NCBI GenBank assembly: GCA_035258565.1
Contig: DATFXF010000203.1
Coordinates: 1-19,320 of the forward strand
Length of the DNA stretch: 19,320 bases
Origin: DATFXF01 sp035258565
GTDB taxonomy: Bacteria; Acidobacteriota; Terriglobia; Acidiferrales; UBA7541
Reading direction: 5' to 3'
A program made the translations under genes and the position numbers. The notes under the pieces are model-generated. The model worked only from the letters and a program-made list of their open reading frames with translations, was not told the DNA's origin and searched no databases. This document shows positions 6,828 through 14,003 of this stretch, piece by piece (the stretch's first letter is position 1; each line of letters starts with the position of its first letter).

Positions 6828-7499
6828 CTAGTCTTGTCCGGTTTGCGCGTGCGGCAGGGATGCGGCGGGCTTATCCGGTTTTTGACCCCTTGCGCGCAGC
6901 GCTGCGATGATCCCTGGTAACAAGGAGAGGAAAACGACGACTGCGATAACCCAGTGGATGCGTTGCTGGATGTTGGGCACGGCGGAGCCGAGGAAGTAAC
7001 CGGTCAGCACCATGCTGCCCACCCAGAAAAAGCCACCGAAGACGTCATAGGTCAGGTAGCGGGTATACCGCATCTGGGCCGCTCCGGCCACCGGCGGGCA
7101 GAACGTGCGCACAATGGGGACGAAGCGCGCGAGGATGACAGTCTTCCCACCATAGGTCTCGTAGAACTGGTGAGCGCGCTCAAGATGACGCTTTCTGAAG
7201 ACGAAAGAGTCCTGACGTTGATAGAGCGCCTGACCCGCCTTTCGCCCAATCCAGTACCCCAGCTGGTCTCCCGCAATGGCGCAGAGCGAGACCAGCAGCA
7301 AGAGCGCGGCCAGCGGCAGGTGACCCGCGGCGGCGAACACGCCGGCAGTGACGAGTAGAGAATCGCCCGGCAAGAAGAACCCCACAAAGAATCCCGTCTC
7401 GATGAAGACAATCACGCAGACCAGCAGGGTTCCGCCCCACTGGATAAGTCCCTGCACGTCGTAGAGAAAGTGGAAAAAATCTCTGAGCGATTGGAGCAT
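6828..7499 (-). CDS. DedA family (VTT domain) inner membrane protein
   Basis: A 223-residue polytopic protein of the DedA/SNARE-associated family. Visible signatures are the acidic membrane residue E34 in FIETGFF, FLPGDS (42-47), GDQLGYWIGRKAG (77-89), and the re-entrant motif ARFVPIVRTFCPPVAGA (124-140) with its conserved arginines. Hydrophobic segments lie near 22-40, 47-75, 150-172 and 182-202. DedA proteins support membrane homeostasis, with some members acting as undecaprenyl-phosphate or phosphatidylethanolamine flippases and proton-dependent transporters; the substrate of this one is unknown. The C-terminal 20 residues are polar and cytoplasmic. The ATG at 7497-7499 starts the frame. 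The gene leads a tight pair with the downstream HAD phosphatase. Confidence 0.92.
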   Translation of the reverse strand: MLQSLRDFFHFLYDVQGLIQWGGTLLVCVIVFIETGFFVGFFLPGDSLLVTAGVFAAAGHLPLAALLLLVSLCAIAGDQLGYWIGRKAGQALYQRQDSFVFRKRHLERAHQFYETYGGKTVILARFVPIVRTFCPPVAGAAQMRYTRYLTYDVFGGFFWVGSMVLTGYFLGSAVPNIQQRIHWVIAVVVFLSLLPGIIAALRARGQKPDKPAASLPHAQTGQD

Positions 7500-7571
7500 T
7501 GAGTCTCGTCCCCCGGATTTCCTCCGCTCCGCTTGGCGCGGACCAGAAGGGCTGACCTTTTACGGTAACAG

Positions 7572-7592
7572 AAAACCGCGGAGTTCTCGCGG
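7572..7592 (-). terminator. Probable rho-independent terminator after the patatin gene
   Basis: On the minus strand, CCGCG-AGAACTC-CGCGG forms a 5-bp GC stem followed directly by TTTTCTGTT. It lies about 60 nt past the patatin stop codon and before the DedA gene, separating the two units. The stem is also preceded by AAAA with TTTT on the other side, so it could act in both directions. Confidence 0.5.
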
Positions 7593-7652
7593 CATTTTCG
7601 ATCCCAAGGTGACTAGCTGGCGACAGCGGAGACGACCAAGCGGGACGGAAGA

Positions 7653-8588
7653 CTAGGTAAGCGCTTCCTCGGTCGAGGCGCCGCCAAGGTGGCCGCGGGC
7701 GGCACCGAGGTCTGGCCGCGGGGTGTCCGGCAAGCCAAGAAGTTCGCGCAGGCGAGGCAGCGCCTGGCGCGCTGCCTTGGCTCCGGCGGCGATGGCTTCA
7801 TCGGCACGACGGAATTCATCCCATTCGATATCCTGCACTTCTGGCTTGAGAACAACGTCGGCGCAGCTCTCCCATTGCGCATTCTGATATTTCTGGGCTG
7901 CAGACACGGCCCGGCTGACAATCTGAAATAGATTCGCCGGCGCGCTGCCGTCCCATTTGTTGAAGCCGACCGATACGCCCATCACGCAGCGCGGGCCCAT
8001 GTCCGCGGCCGCCTTTGTGGGCACGGGGGCCACGAGGCCGCCGTCGGCCAGGCACCGGCCTTCGACCTGCACGGGCTCAAACAGACCGGGGAACGCGCAG
8101 CTCGCGCGGATGGCTTCGGTCAGATCGCCGCGGGTGAAGACCACGGGCTCCCCGGTGCCGAGGTCCGTGGCAACCACCCCGGTGGGGATCAACAGTTCTT
8201 CGAATGTCAGGGCATTAAAGCAACGGCGCACCAGGGCGGACATGCGGTCGTTGCTGGCCAGACCGAGCCGCGAGATACGCCAGCGGCCGAAGTCGCGGAA
8301 GTGGATATCGCGGCATACGCTGGCGATCCTCGCCAGTGGGACCCCGCTGGCATAGGCTGCGCCAACAATACTGCCCACGCTTGTGCCGGTGATGCAGGCG
8401 ATAGGGATCCGGTTCTGCTCGAGCACCTGCAAGACGCCGAGGTGTGCAAATCCGCGCGCGAACCCGCCCCCGAGGGCTACTCCGACCCCTGCGGCCACGG
8501 AACTATTCCGAGGCTTGGGGGCACGCCGCACCTTGTCCGTCAGCGCTCCGATCAGTGCGCGGTAAATGGCCGTCATGGGGGATAGCAT
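7653..8588 (-). CDS. Patatin-like phospholipase/esterase (RssA-like)
   Basis: A 311-residue patatin-family serine hydrolase. The oxyanion-hole loop GGGFARG is at 40-46, the nucleophile elbow GTSVGS at 68-73 with Ser70, and the second dyad residue lies in ADGG (D182). Together these are the complete catalytic Ser-Asp dyad. Length and layout fit the bacterial RssA/NTE-like group that hydrolyses acyl esters of lipids. There is no signal peptide; a short basic N-terminal stretch (residues 18-28) precedes the domain. Start is uncertain: ATG at 8586-8588 (used here), ATG at 8574-8576 or TTG at 8610-8612, none with a clear ribosome site. A plausible terminator follows at 7572-7592, so the gene appears monocistronic. 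It is transcribed away from the Sm-like gene across a 211-bp divergent region. Confidence 0.88.
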   Translation of the reverse strand: MLSPMTAIYRALIGALTDKVRRAPKPRNSSVAAGVGVALGGGFARGFAHLGVLQVLEQNRIPIACITGTSVGSIVGAAYASGVPLARIASVCRDIHFRDFGRWRISRLGLASNDRMSALVRRCFNALTFEELLIPTGVVATDLGTGEPVVFTRGDLTEAIRASCAFPGLFEPVQVEGRCLADGGLVAPVPTKAAADMGPRCVMGVSVGFNKWDGSAPANLFQIVSRAVSAAQKYQNAQWESCADVVLKPEVQDIEWDEFRRADEAIAAGAKAARQALPRLRELLGLPDTPRPDLGAARGHLGGASTEEALT

Positions 8589-8634
8589 GCCGGGACGTAC
8601 CGCCCGCGGCAATAAACCAGAAGCACCATCCGCT

Positions 8635-8669
8635 AGGTACCAGGGTACCTGGGTTCCATCCTCGAACCC
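8635..8669. repeat. Two adjacent inverted repeats in the divergent intergenic region
   Basis: AGGTACC-AG-GGTACCT (8635-8650) is a perfect 16-bp dyad. Immediately next to it, GGGTTC-CATCCTC-GAACCC (8651-8669) is a second perfect 6-bp-arm dyad. They lie between the patatin gene (minus) and the Sm-like gene (plus), where promoters of both are expected, so operator sites are plausible. No clear -35/-10 pair could be assigned. Confidence 0.5.
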
Positions 8670-8799
8670 CCCTTGTTCTGTATCGGATAACAGTACTTTC
8701 CGGCCATGGGTCTAGAGCATCGGTACCATGGCGTCCAGCAACCCGCAGGCCCAGAATCGCTGGCACGGAACCGAATTGATCAAGGAAGGGGGACAAGCG

Positions 8800-9006
8800 A
8801 TGCAAGGCGCCTACGCAATGTGGATGGGCCAGCCGGTGGTGTTGCAGCTTACCGCTGGCGATATGCGGATGCCCCTCCGCGGGACGCTTGTCGGCGAGTC
8901 GGATAATGCCGTGCGCCTCCGCCTCGGCAAAACCTGGGAAGTGGATATCTACAAATCCATGATTCTAGCTGTCGAAGAAGACAACTGGGCCAGCATTATT
9001 ACCTAG
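8800..9006 (+). CDS. Small Sm/Hfq-like fold protein, 68 aa
   Basis: A 68-residue protein whose strand pattern resembles an Sm (LSm/Hfq-like) barrel. The first part, GQPVVLQLTAGDMRMPLRGTL, gives strands 1-2 with the small-residue turn. VGESDNAVRLRLG follows as strand 3, and DIYKSMILAVEED resembles the Sm2-type YKxxI ending. An acidic C-terminal tail follows. Start was set at ATG 8800-8802 because AAGGAAGGGGGA lies 6-8 nt upstream; a longer in-frame start at 8728 lacks such a site. It is followed after 14 nt by the HTH gene, so the two are co-transcribed. Whether it binds RNA or is a protein-interaction module is unknown; the fold call rests on pattern only. Confidence 0.7.
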   Translation: MQGAYAMWMGQPVVLQLTAGDMRMPLRGTLVGESDNAVRLRLGKTWEVDIYKSMILAVEEDNWASIIT

Positions 9007-9020
9007 GGGAAGACGCTCGC

Positions 9021-9218
9021 GTGGATGGGAACAAACAGAGTCTGGTGGACGAAGGCCGGGCGGCTGTGCTGCTCGGCGTGACAGCCGCGGAACTGCGGCG
9101 ACTTTCGCGTCTCTCTGGTATAGGTCACCTGGAGCGCAACGAAAAGGGCGAGCGCCTGGTGTTTACGCATGAAGAATTGCGCAGATTCTGTCTGATGGGA
9201 GTTTCGTCGTCCGAATAG
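9021..9218 (+). CDS. Small helix-turn-helix protein (MerR/excisionase-like), 65 aa
   Basis: A 65-residue protein that is nearly all one winged-HTH-like domain. EGRAAVLLGVTAAELRRLSRL gives the helix-turn-helix (AAxLLGV then xLRRL), followed by a short wing HLERNEKGERLVF and a closing helix THEELRRFCLM. This layout matches the DNA-binding part of MerR or excisionase-type proteins without any effector domain. Start is GTG at 9021-9023, with GGGGAAG about 8 nt upstream. It lies 14 nt downstream of the Sm-like gene in the same operon. Possible roles are a small transcriptional regulator, perhaps of its own operon through the dyads at 8635-8669, or a DNA-architecture factor. No phage or transposon genes are near, so a true excisionase is unlikely. 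Confidence 0.65.
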   Translation: MDGNKQSLVDEGRAAVLLGVTAAELRRLSRLSGIGHLERNEKGERLVFTHEELRRFCLMGVSSSE

Positions 9219-9268
9219 CAAGCGGCGACTAAGAGTTCTATCCGGCCCCGCCTCTGTCTCAACCCCCC

Positions 9269-9305
9269 GGCCCCGGGTCTTCACCCCCCTGATGAGCCCG
9301 GGGCC
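9269..9305. terminator. GC-rich hairpin between convergent genes, possible terminator
   Basis: GGCCCCGGG (9269-9277) pairs perfectly with CCCGGGGCC (9297-9305) around a 19-nt loop. It lies between the end of the HTH gene (plus) and the end of the hydroxyacid oxidase (minus), and covers the oxidase stop codon. There is no clear T-run on either side, so a bidirectional stop is only a possibility. Confidence 0.35.
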
Positions 9306-10423
9306 CCCCCTTTCGAGACCAGCTGCTCGCCGGCCGGGCTACACCCAGGCCAGAGCACCTTGCTGTCGACGCTCTTGAGCGTGGGCGTGCCGCAGAGCGC
9401 CATCGCCGCCTGCAATTCAAGTTGCAGCGTCCTGAGGGCATGTTCGACGCCCCTTGCGCCGCGCGCAGCAAGTGCCCACAGGTAGGGCCTGCCGATCAGC
9501 ACCGCCCTGGCGCCGAAGGCCAGCGCCTTGACCACGTCGGTGCCGCGCCGTACCCCACCGTCAAGCAAGACGGGGACGCGTGCCGAAACCGCCTCGACCA
9601 CACCCGGTAGCGCCTCGATTGTGGCCGGAGTCGTATCCAGGTTGCGCCCGCCGTGGTTCGAGACCACGATGCCCGCGGCCCCATGTTCGACGGCCAGGCG
9701 CGCATCTTCTTGCGTGAGGATTCCTTTCAAAATCACGGGCACCTTCGACACCGAGCAGATCCACTCGACGCCTCTCCAGGTGAGCGTAGGGTCCATTACC
9801 ATGCTGTAGATTCCCCCTTGGAAGACATGGCCCGTTCTGGCCGCCTTGGTTCCGAGCGGGCGCAGGTTGGCGAACTCCACGCCCGCGGGTGGGCGGAAGC
9901 CGTCACGCATCTCGCGATTGCGTATCCCGATGACCGGGGTATCCACGGTGACGCAGAGGGCGCGGCAGCCGGCCGATACGGCGCGCTGGATGAGGTCGCG
10001 GGTGAACTTGCGATCGCGCTGCACATAGAGCTGGAACCATAGCGGCCCTGCTGCCGCCCGCCCTACCTCTTCAATCGTGTAGGCCGCCAGCGAACTGACC
10101 ACAAACGTCGCTCCCGCTGCGCCCGCGCCGCGCGCTACGGCGCACTCGCCTTCGCGGTGAAACAGCTTCTGGTACGCGGCGGGTGCCAGCAGGATGGGGA
10201 ACTCCATCTTCTGGCCGAAGAGTTCGAGCTGCGTGTCAATCCGGCTGACGTCCACGAGCACCCGCGGCTTCAGCAGAATCCCTTCGAAGCGCTCACGGTT
10301 GCGCCGCAGGGTGATTTCGTCGGCGGCCGCCCCGGCAATATAATTGGAGGCCATGCGCGAAAGTCGACTCCTCGCCAGGGGCTCGTAGTCGAACAGGTTG
10401 ACGGGTTGCGTTGCGCGCTTCAC
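9281..10423 (-). CDS. FMN-dependent alpha-hydroxyacid oxidase/dehydrogenase
   Basis: A 380-residue member of the FMN-dependent 2-hydroxyacid dehydrogenase family (glycolate oxidase, L-lactate dehydrogenase LldD, lactate monooxygenase group). The TIM-barrel markers are present in order: YIAGAAADE (28-36), LLAPAAYQKLFHREGE (78-92), WFQLYVQRDR with Q131/Y133, TVDTP (159-163), LKGIL with K233, the signature SNHGGRNLD with catalytic H257 and R260, DGGVRRGTD (288-296) and GRPYLW (311-316). It oxidises an L-2-hydroxyacid such as lactate or glycolate, passing electrons to oxygen or the respiratory chain. No membrane segment is seen, so it is probably soluble or peripheral. Start is GTG at 10421-10423 with AGGGAG upstream. 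Exact substrate is not predictable. The last 15 residues (GGAPGSSGG end) are low-complexity. Confidence 0.9.
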   Translation of the reverse strand: MKRATQPVNLFDYEPLARSRLSRMASNYIAGAAADEITLRRNRERFEGILLKPRVLVDVSRIDTQLELFGQKMEFPILLAPAAYQKLFHREGECAVARGAGAAGATFVVSSLAAYTIEEVGRAAAGPLWFQLYVQRDRKFTRDLIQRAVSAGCRALCVTVDTPVIGIRNREMRDGFRPPAGVEFANLRPLGTKAARTGHVFQGGIYSMVMDPTLTWRGVEWICSVSKVPVILKGILTQEDARLAVEHGAAGIVVSNHGGRNLDTTPATIEALPGVVEAVSARVPVLLDGGVRRGTDVVKALAFGARAVLIGRPYLWALAARGARGVEHALRTLQLELQAAMALCGTPTLKSVDSKVLWPGCSPAGEQLVSKGGAPGSSGG

Positions 10424-10610
10424 CGAAGCTCCCTGTCGCCAGGACGGACGCGTGAGAATGTTCGAGATCTGTGCCGAACCGCTCGAATTCTACTTCCGAC
10501 GGCGTGCGGGTCAAGCGGAACCAGTGCTTCTCGCAACTTCATTCCTGATTGGCAAGTATGCTTGGGCTGTGTAGTGAGCGAAGCGCACTCGACAACCTGT
10601 TGACCCATTG

Positions 10611-10638
10611 AAAAAAGGGAGAAAGCCATCAAAAGGCT
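10611..10638 (-). terminator. Weak terminator-like site after the PPOX gene
   Basis: In the minus direction, AGCC-TTTTGAT-GGCT is followed by TTCTCCC and then six T residues. The stem is only 4 bp, so the call is weak. It lies about 70 nt past the PPOX stop codon, a sensible place for transcription to end before the hydroxyacid oxidase gene. The rest of the 10424-10704 gap shows no supported gene. Confidence 0.25.
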
Positions 10639-10704
10639 GGCCAGGACACACCCCTCCCGAGCCAAGAGAGGGAAGTGAGCCTCAAATCTTAGAACGGCAC
10701 TAGC

Positions 10705-11103
10705 CTATCCCATCGCCGCCGTGCGCACCGGTTTCACTTTGTAGATCACCCGCACTTCCCCTGGTTGGCGGTAAGGATATTTATCGGCCCCCAGGTATTT
10801 CTTGGCCAGATAATCAATGTGTTCCTCCGCTCCCCGCTCGGTAATCTCCACCACACGGCCGAGGATTTCCAGGTAGCGATAGGGGTTATCCGGATCGATG
10901 ACGGTGATCGTTACCCGCGGGTCCCGCCGCACATTGCGGTCCTTTAGGCGGCCTCGCGCCGAATTAAAAACCACGTGGGTTCCGTCATAGTCCACCCAGA
11001 CCGGCGTCACCTGAGCCCAGCCGTCTGGCATCAGCGTTGCCAGGCTGCCAAAGGCCCGCTTTCGGAAAAGGTCTGCATATCTTTCGGGAATTGCTTCGGG
11101 CAT
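10705..11103 (-). CDS. PPOX-class (pyridoxamine 5'-phosphate oxidase-like) flavin/F420-binding oxidoreductase
   Basis: A 132-residue single-domain split-barrel protein. Typical sections are the N-terminal helix with FRKRAFGSLATLMPDG, then QVTPVWVDYDG and VVFNSARGRLKDRNVRRDPRVTITV, which is the phosphate/cofactor-binding core. The distal part is YRYLEILGRVVEIT followed by the EHIDYLAKKYLG helix. This pattern matches the small PPOX-class proteins annotated as F420- or FMN-dependent (Rv1155/Rv2074-like). The cofactor cannot be decided from sequence, and the natural substrate of most members is unknown. The ATG at 11101-11103 has an excellent GAGGAG site 5-6 nt upstream. It is transcribed divergently from the substrate-binding-fold gene. 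Confidence 0.85.
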   Translation of the reverse strand: MPEAIPERYADLFRKRAFGSLATLMPDGWAQVTPVWVDYDGTHVVFNSARGRLKDRNVRRDPRVTITVIDPDNPYRYLEILGRVVEITERGAEEHIDYLAKKYLGADKYPYRQPGEVRVIYKVKPVRTAAMG

Positions 11104-11173
11104 GTCGTTCTCCTCGATTGCGGTGCTGTCACAAACTTCCGAACATGGGATAAAGTCGAACTATAGCACGGAA

Positions 11174-11205
11174 GTGCAGGCGACTCGCCTGAGGCGCCGC
11201 TGCAC
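11174..11205 (+). other. Nested inverted repeats in the leader of the substrate-binding-fold gene
   Basis: GTGCAG (11174-11179) and CTGCAC (11200-11205) form an outer pair. Inside, CGCCT (11186-11190) can pair either with AGGCG at 11178-11182 or with AGGCG at 11192-11196, giving mutually exclusive hairpins. The element ends 24 nt before the GTG start at 11230. It could be an attenuator-like switch or simply a GC-rich operator; no T-run follows. Confidence 0.35.
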
Positions 11206-11229
11206 GGTCTTCGCTGACAGAAGCGCGGA

Positions 11230-12321
11230 GTGATCGAAGAGAAGCAGATTGCCGTCGGGCTCTCCCTCTCGCTGACGGGCAGTTTTGCGCGCCAGGGACA
11301 ACAGGCACTGAATGGCATCCGGATCTGGCAATCCTACGTCAACAGCGCCGGCGGGCTGGACTTGGGAGGGCAGGAGCGAACCATTCGACTCCTCTTCTAT
11401 GACGACCGGAGCCGCGCAACCCTGGCGCAACAAAATGTCCTGCGACTTCTGCGGGACGACCGCGTGCACGTGCTTTTCGGGCCGTACTCGAGTGGCCTGA
11501 CGCTCGCCGTGGCCCCGATTGCCGAGCAACACAGAAGGATTCTCTGGAACCATGGCGGCTCGTCGGATGAGATTGGGAACCGCGGCCACCGCTGGTTGGT
11601 GAGCGTCCCGAGCCCGGCGAGCGATTACCTGCGAGCGCTCCCGCAGTGGCTAGCGACGCACACGCCCCATCTGCGCCGCATTTGCGTCTTGCACAGCGTC
11701 CGTGGAACTTTTGCCTCTCACGTTACGCGTGGGCTGATGGAAGCGGTGCAGGCTTTGGGCCGGCATGCAAGCGAAGTCGTCCCGCTGGAGTTCCGCAACC
11801 TGGGCGAGGACGCGATTCCTCGAAGGCTCGACTCCCTTCGCCCGCAAATTGTCGTAGTGGTGGGGCGTTTCGAGGAGGAGGTGCGCTTGCTGCGCATGCG
11901 ACACCGCTGGCCGGAGACAATCGAGCTGACCGCTGGGGTGGCCCCGGGCGTGCATGCCTTCTACGAAGAGCTGCAGGGAGCTGCCGAAGGTGCCATCGGA
12001 CCTAGCCAGTGGGAGCCGCAGGGGCACCGCGGCCCGATCCTCGGCCCGGATTCGGACTGGTTTGTCCGCAAGTTCCACGAGCGCTTCGGCGACCTTCCCG
12101 AATACACGGCCGCTGCAGGCTTTGCGGTTGGTCTGGTCTTTGCGGAATGCGCCCGGCGCGCCAGCTCGCTAGAGGAAGAGGGCCTACGCACAGTGGCAAC
12201 GGAGCTGGATTTGAATACCTTCTATGGCAGATTTTGCCTTAACCCCACCACGGGCTGTCAAATCGGTCACCGCGTCCTGCTCATTCAGTGGCGCCAAGGA
12301 CGAAGGGTTATTCTCACTTAA
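11230..12321 (+). CDS. Periplasmic-binding-fold (Leu/Ile/Val-BP, AmiC-like) protein without signal peptide
   Basis: A 363-residue type I periplasmic-binding-protein fold (Peripla_BP_6 group, branched-chain amino acid/amide binding). The start IAVGLSLSLTGSFARQGQQALNGIRIW is the classic first strand and ligand loop; LGGQERTIRLLFYDDRS, VHVLFGPYSSGLTLAVAP and IVVVVGRFEEEVRLLRM follow, and the C-terminal lobe includes GDLPEYTAAAGFAVG. The GTG at 11230-11232 is the first possible start because an in-frame TGA lies 15 nt upstream, so no signal peptide or lipobox can be encoded. No ABC permease or ATPase gene is adjacent. The protein is therefore probably a cytoplasmic ligand sensor like AmiC, or a former transporter subunit that lost its export signal. 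The Shine-Dalgarno is poor. The family call is firm, the role is open. Confidence 0.8.
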   Translation: MIEEKQIAVGLSLSLTGSFARQGQQALNGIRIWQSYVNSAGGLDLGGQERTIRLLFYDDRSRATLAQQNVLRLLRDDRVHVLFGPYSSGLTLAVAPIAEQHRRILWNHGGSSDEIGNRGHRWLVSVPSPASDYLRALPQWLATHTPHLRRICVLHSVRGTFASHVTRGLMEAVQALGRHASEVVPLEFRNLGEDAIPRRLDSLRPQIVVVVGRFEEEVRLLRMRHRWPETIELTAGVAPGVHAFYEELQGAAEGAIGPSQWEPQGHRGPILGPDSDWFVRKFHERFGDLPEYTAAAGFAVGLVFAECARRASSLEEEGLRTVATELDLNTFYGRFCLNPTTGCQIGHRVLLIQWRQGRRVILT

Positions 12322-12465
12322 GGGTCGCTCTACGCCTATTTCTCAACAGGCTCTCTTTCTCGCCGGTATGCCTTTAGGGGGCAGATGGCGCATAAACTTG
12401 CTATGGGCCACATTTCCTCGTCTTTTAGAGTACCGTCCCAGCCAGTGGGGCAACCAATATGGAGC

Positions 12466-12494
12466 TTGGCAAGTGCTAGGGGAATTCCTAGCAT
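12466..12494 (+). promoter_or_regulatory. Putative promoter of the M20 peptidase gene (leaderless arrangement)
   Basis: TTGGCA (12466-12471) and TAGCAT (12489-12494) are 17 nt apart, matching the -35 and -10 consensus at 5 and 4 of 6 positions. The predicted start site, near 12501, would fall 1-2 nt before the ATG at 12503. No Shine-Dalgarno precedes that ATG, which fits a leaderless mRNA. Confidence 0.35.
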
Positions 12495-12502
12495 AATGTC
12501 CC

Positions 12503-13747
12503 ATGAGCAGACGCGAGAACGACGAAGACGGAACGGAGCAGGGCGTTGCGACTCTTTCGTGGCTGAGGCAACGCGAAGACGAGATCGCGGCCCTGCTGTC
12601 GGAGCTTGTTGCGATCCCCACGGAAAATCCACCCGGGGCGAATTATCGCGCTTGCACGGATTTGCTCGAGAGATGCCTGCGACAAGCCGGTCTTGATTGT
12701 GAACGTTTAGCGCCCAGCGTTTCTGGGGATGATGCGGTAGATGTTCCCGAGAGTCTTCTCGTGACCCATGGAAGTGGAGAACCGACTCTCTATTTTCACG
12801 GCCACTACGATGTCGTTCCGGCGCAATCCCGGGAACAATTTGAGCCTTTGCGGAGAGAGCACTTCTTGTTTGGACGGGGCTCTTGCGACATGAAGGGCGG
12901 CATCGTCGCAATGTTCTTTGCCATCCGTGTGCTCAAGGAAATTGGCGTGGAGCTGAAAGGCAGGATTGGTTTGACGCTGGTTCCCAATGAAGAAACGGGC
13001 GGAGAAGGAGGCACGGCGTGGCTGGCGCGGCAAGGATTGCTCGGCCGCGACGGTATGGGCATGCTCTTGGCGGAACCAACGAGTGGTGTGGTGTGGAATG
13101 CCAATCGCGGCGCGATTTCCCTGCATGTGCGGGTGTTCGGCAAACCCGCGCACGTGGGTCTGCAGCATCAGGGCGAAAACGCGTTCGAACGCATGCATGC
13201 GGTTGTCGAGAAACTGCAGCAACTGAAGAGCGAAGTGGAACTACGCACGACCAGATTAAATATTGGCTCGGAACAAGCGCGCAACTCCATCCTGATGCTG
13301 GGAGGACAGAGCGGTGGCGGGGCAAACTTCAACGTGGTGCCGGAGGAGTGCTGGTTCACCGTCGACCGACGGATGAATCCGGAAGAAGACCTTGCTGCGG
13401 AAAAGATAAAGTTGCTGGGTGTTCTAGAGCACTGCAAAGAAGATGGCATTCCTCTCGAATGGGATATCTTACAGGAAGGCACCTCGGCCTCCTGCAATGA
13501 GGATGTGCCACTCGGCAAAGCATTGTCCCACAGCGTTCAGGCAGTCACCGGACAAGCCCCGCGCTTTGAGATGTGCCCCGGGCTGCTAGAGACCCGTTTC
13601 TACGCCGCGCGGGGGATGCCGGCCTATGCCTATGGTCCGGGACTGCTCTCCGTCGCGCATGGCCCAAACGAATACGTCGACCTGAGGAGAGTAATCGACA
13701 CAGCCGCCATCTATGCGCTGACAGCGATGGAACTGCTGAAGCCCTAG
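12503..13747 (+). CDS. M20 family metallopeptidase/deacylase (ArgE/DapE/ACY1 type)
   Basis: A 414-residue zinc-dependent amidohydrolase of clan MH. The metal and catalytic residues are in place: HGHYDVVP (H101, D103), GRGSCDMKGG (bridging D129), PNEETGGEGG (E163 base, E164), AEPT (E191) and a C-terminal AHGPNEYV histidine. The dimerisation lid domain falls at about 195-310, with GKPAHVGLQHQGENA at its start. Members remove acyl groups from amino acids (ArgE, aminoacylase, DapE) or cleave dipeptides; the exact substrate is not clear. No signal peptide is present, so it acts in the cytoplasm. The first 20 residues are a charged extension. The only sensible start is ATG at 12503, without a Shine-Dalgarno. 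The gene follows the binding-fold gene after 181 nt, possibly as a separate unit. Confidence 0.88.
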   Translation: MSRRENDEDGTEQGVATLSWLRQREDEIAALLSELVAIPTENPPGANYRACTDLLERCLRQAGLDCERLAPSVSGDDAVDVPESLLVTHGSGEPTLYFHGHYDVVPAQSREQFEPLRREHFLFGRGSCDMKGGIVAMFFAIRVLKEIGVELKGRIGLTLVPNEETGGEGGTAWLARQGLLGRDGMGMLLAEPTSGVVWNANRGAISLHVRVFGKPAHVGLQHQGENAFERMHAVVEKLQQLKSEVELRTTRLNIGSEQARNSILMLGGQSGGGANFNVVPEECWFTVDRRMNPEEDLAAEKIKLLGVLEHCKEDGIPLEWDILQEGTSASCNEDVPLGKALSHSVQAVTGQAPRFEMCPGLLETRFYAARGMPAYAYGPGLLSVAHGPNEYVDLRRVIDTAAIYALTAMELLKP

Positions 13748-14003
13748 CCCACGCAGCCTTGGTGCTGACAACCCAGGAGGAGGGAGCTTCGGCCCTCACC
13801 CATGTCACATCAACAACAGCGTGCCGAGCGACCTGGAGCGTTTCTGGAATAAACGAACGAAAGGCACAGGGGGAAGCAGCTCACGGTCAGCCGGTAATAG
13901 TCAAACAATAGTCAAACGAAGCGTAGTTCCCCATCGCCTCCGGGGCTGCGAAGGAGTTCTCATTCCCTGCAGAAGGCAGCCGGCGACCAATGCACCAGCC
14001 GGA

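Noticed and set aside
8503..8805. 100-codon minus-strand frame over the patatin/Sm-like intergenic region
   Set aside because: It overlaps the patatin start in another frame, has no ribosome site and runs through the dyad repeats.
10420..10665. 81-codon minus-strand frame with a signal-like hydrophobic start, ending in TGA overlapping the oxidase GTG
   Set aside because: Start would be TTG without a ribosome site, the C-terminal half has random composition, and a weak terminator-like site falls inside it. The 4-nt overlap is suggestive but not enough.
12336..12911. 191-codon minus-strand frame
   Set aside because: Overlaps the M20 peptidase on the opposite strand and has no recognisable domain.
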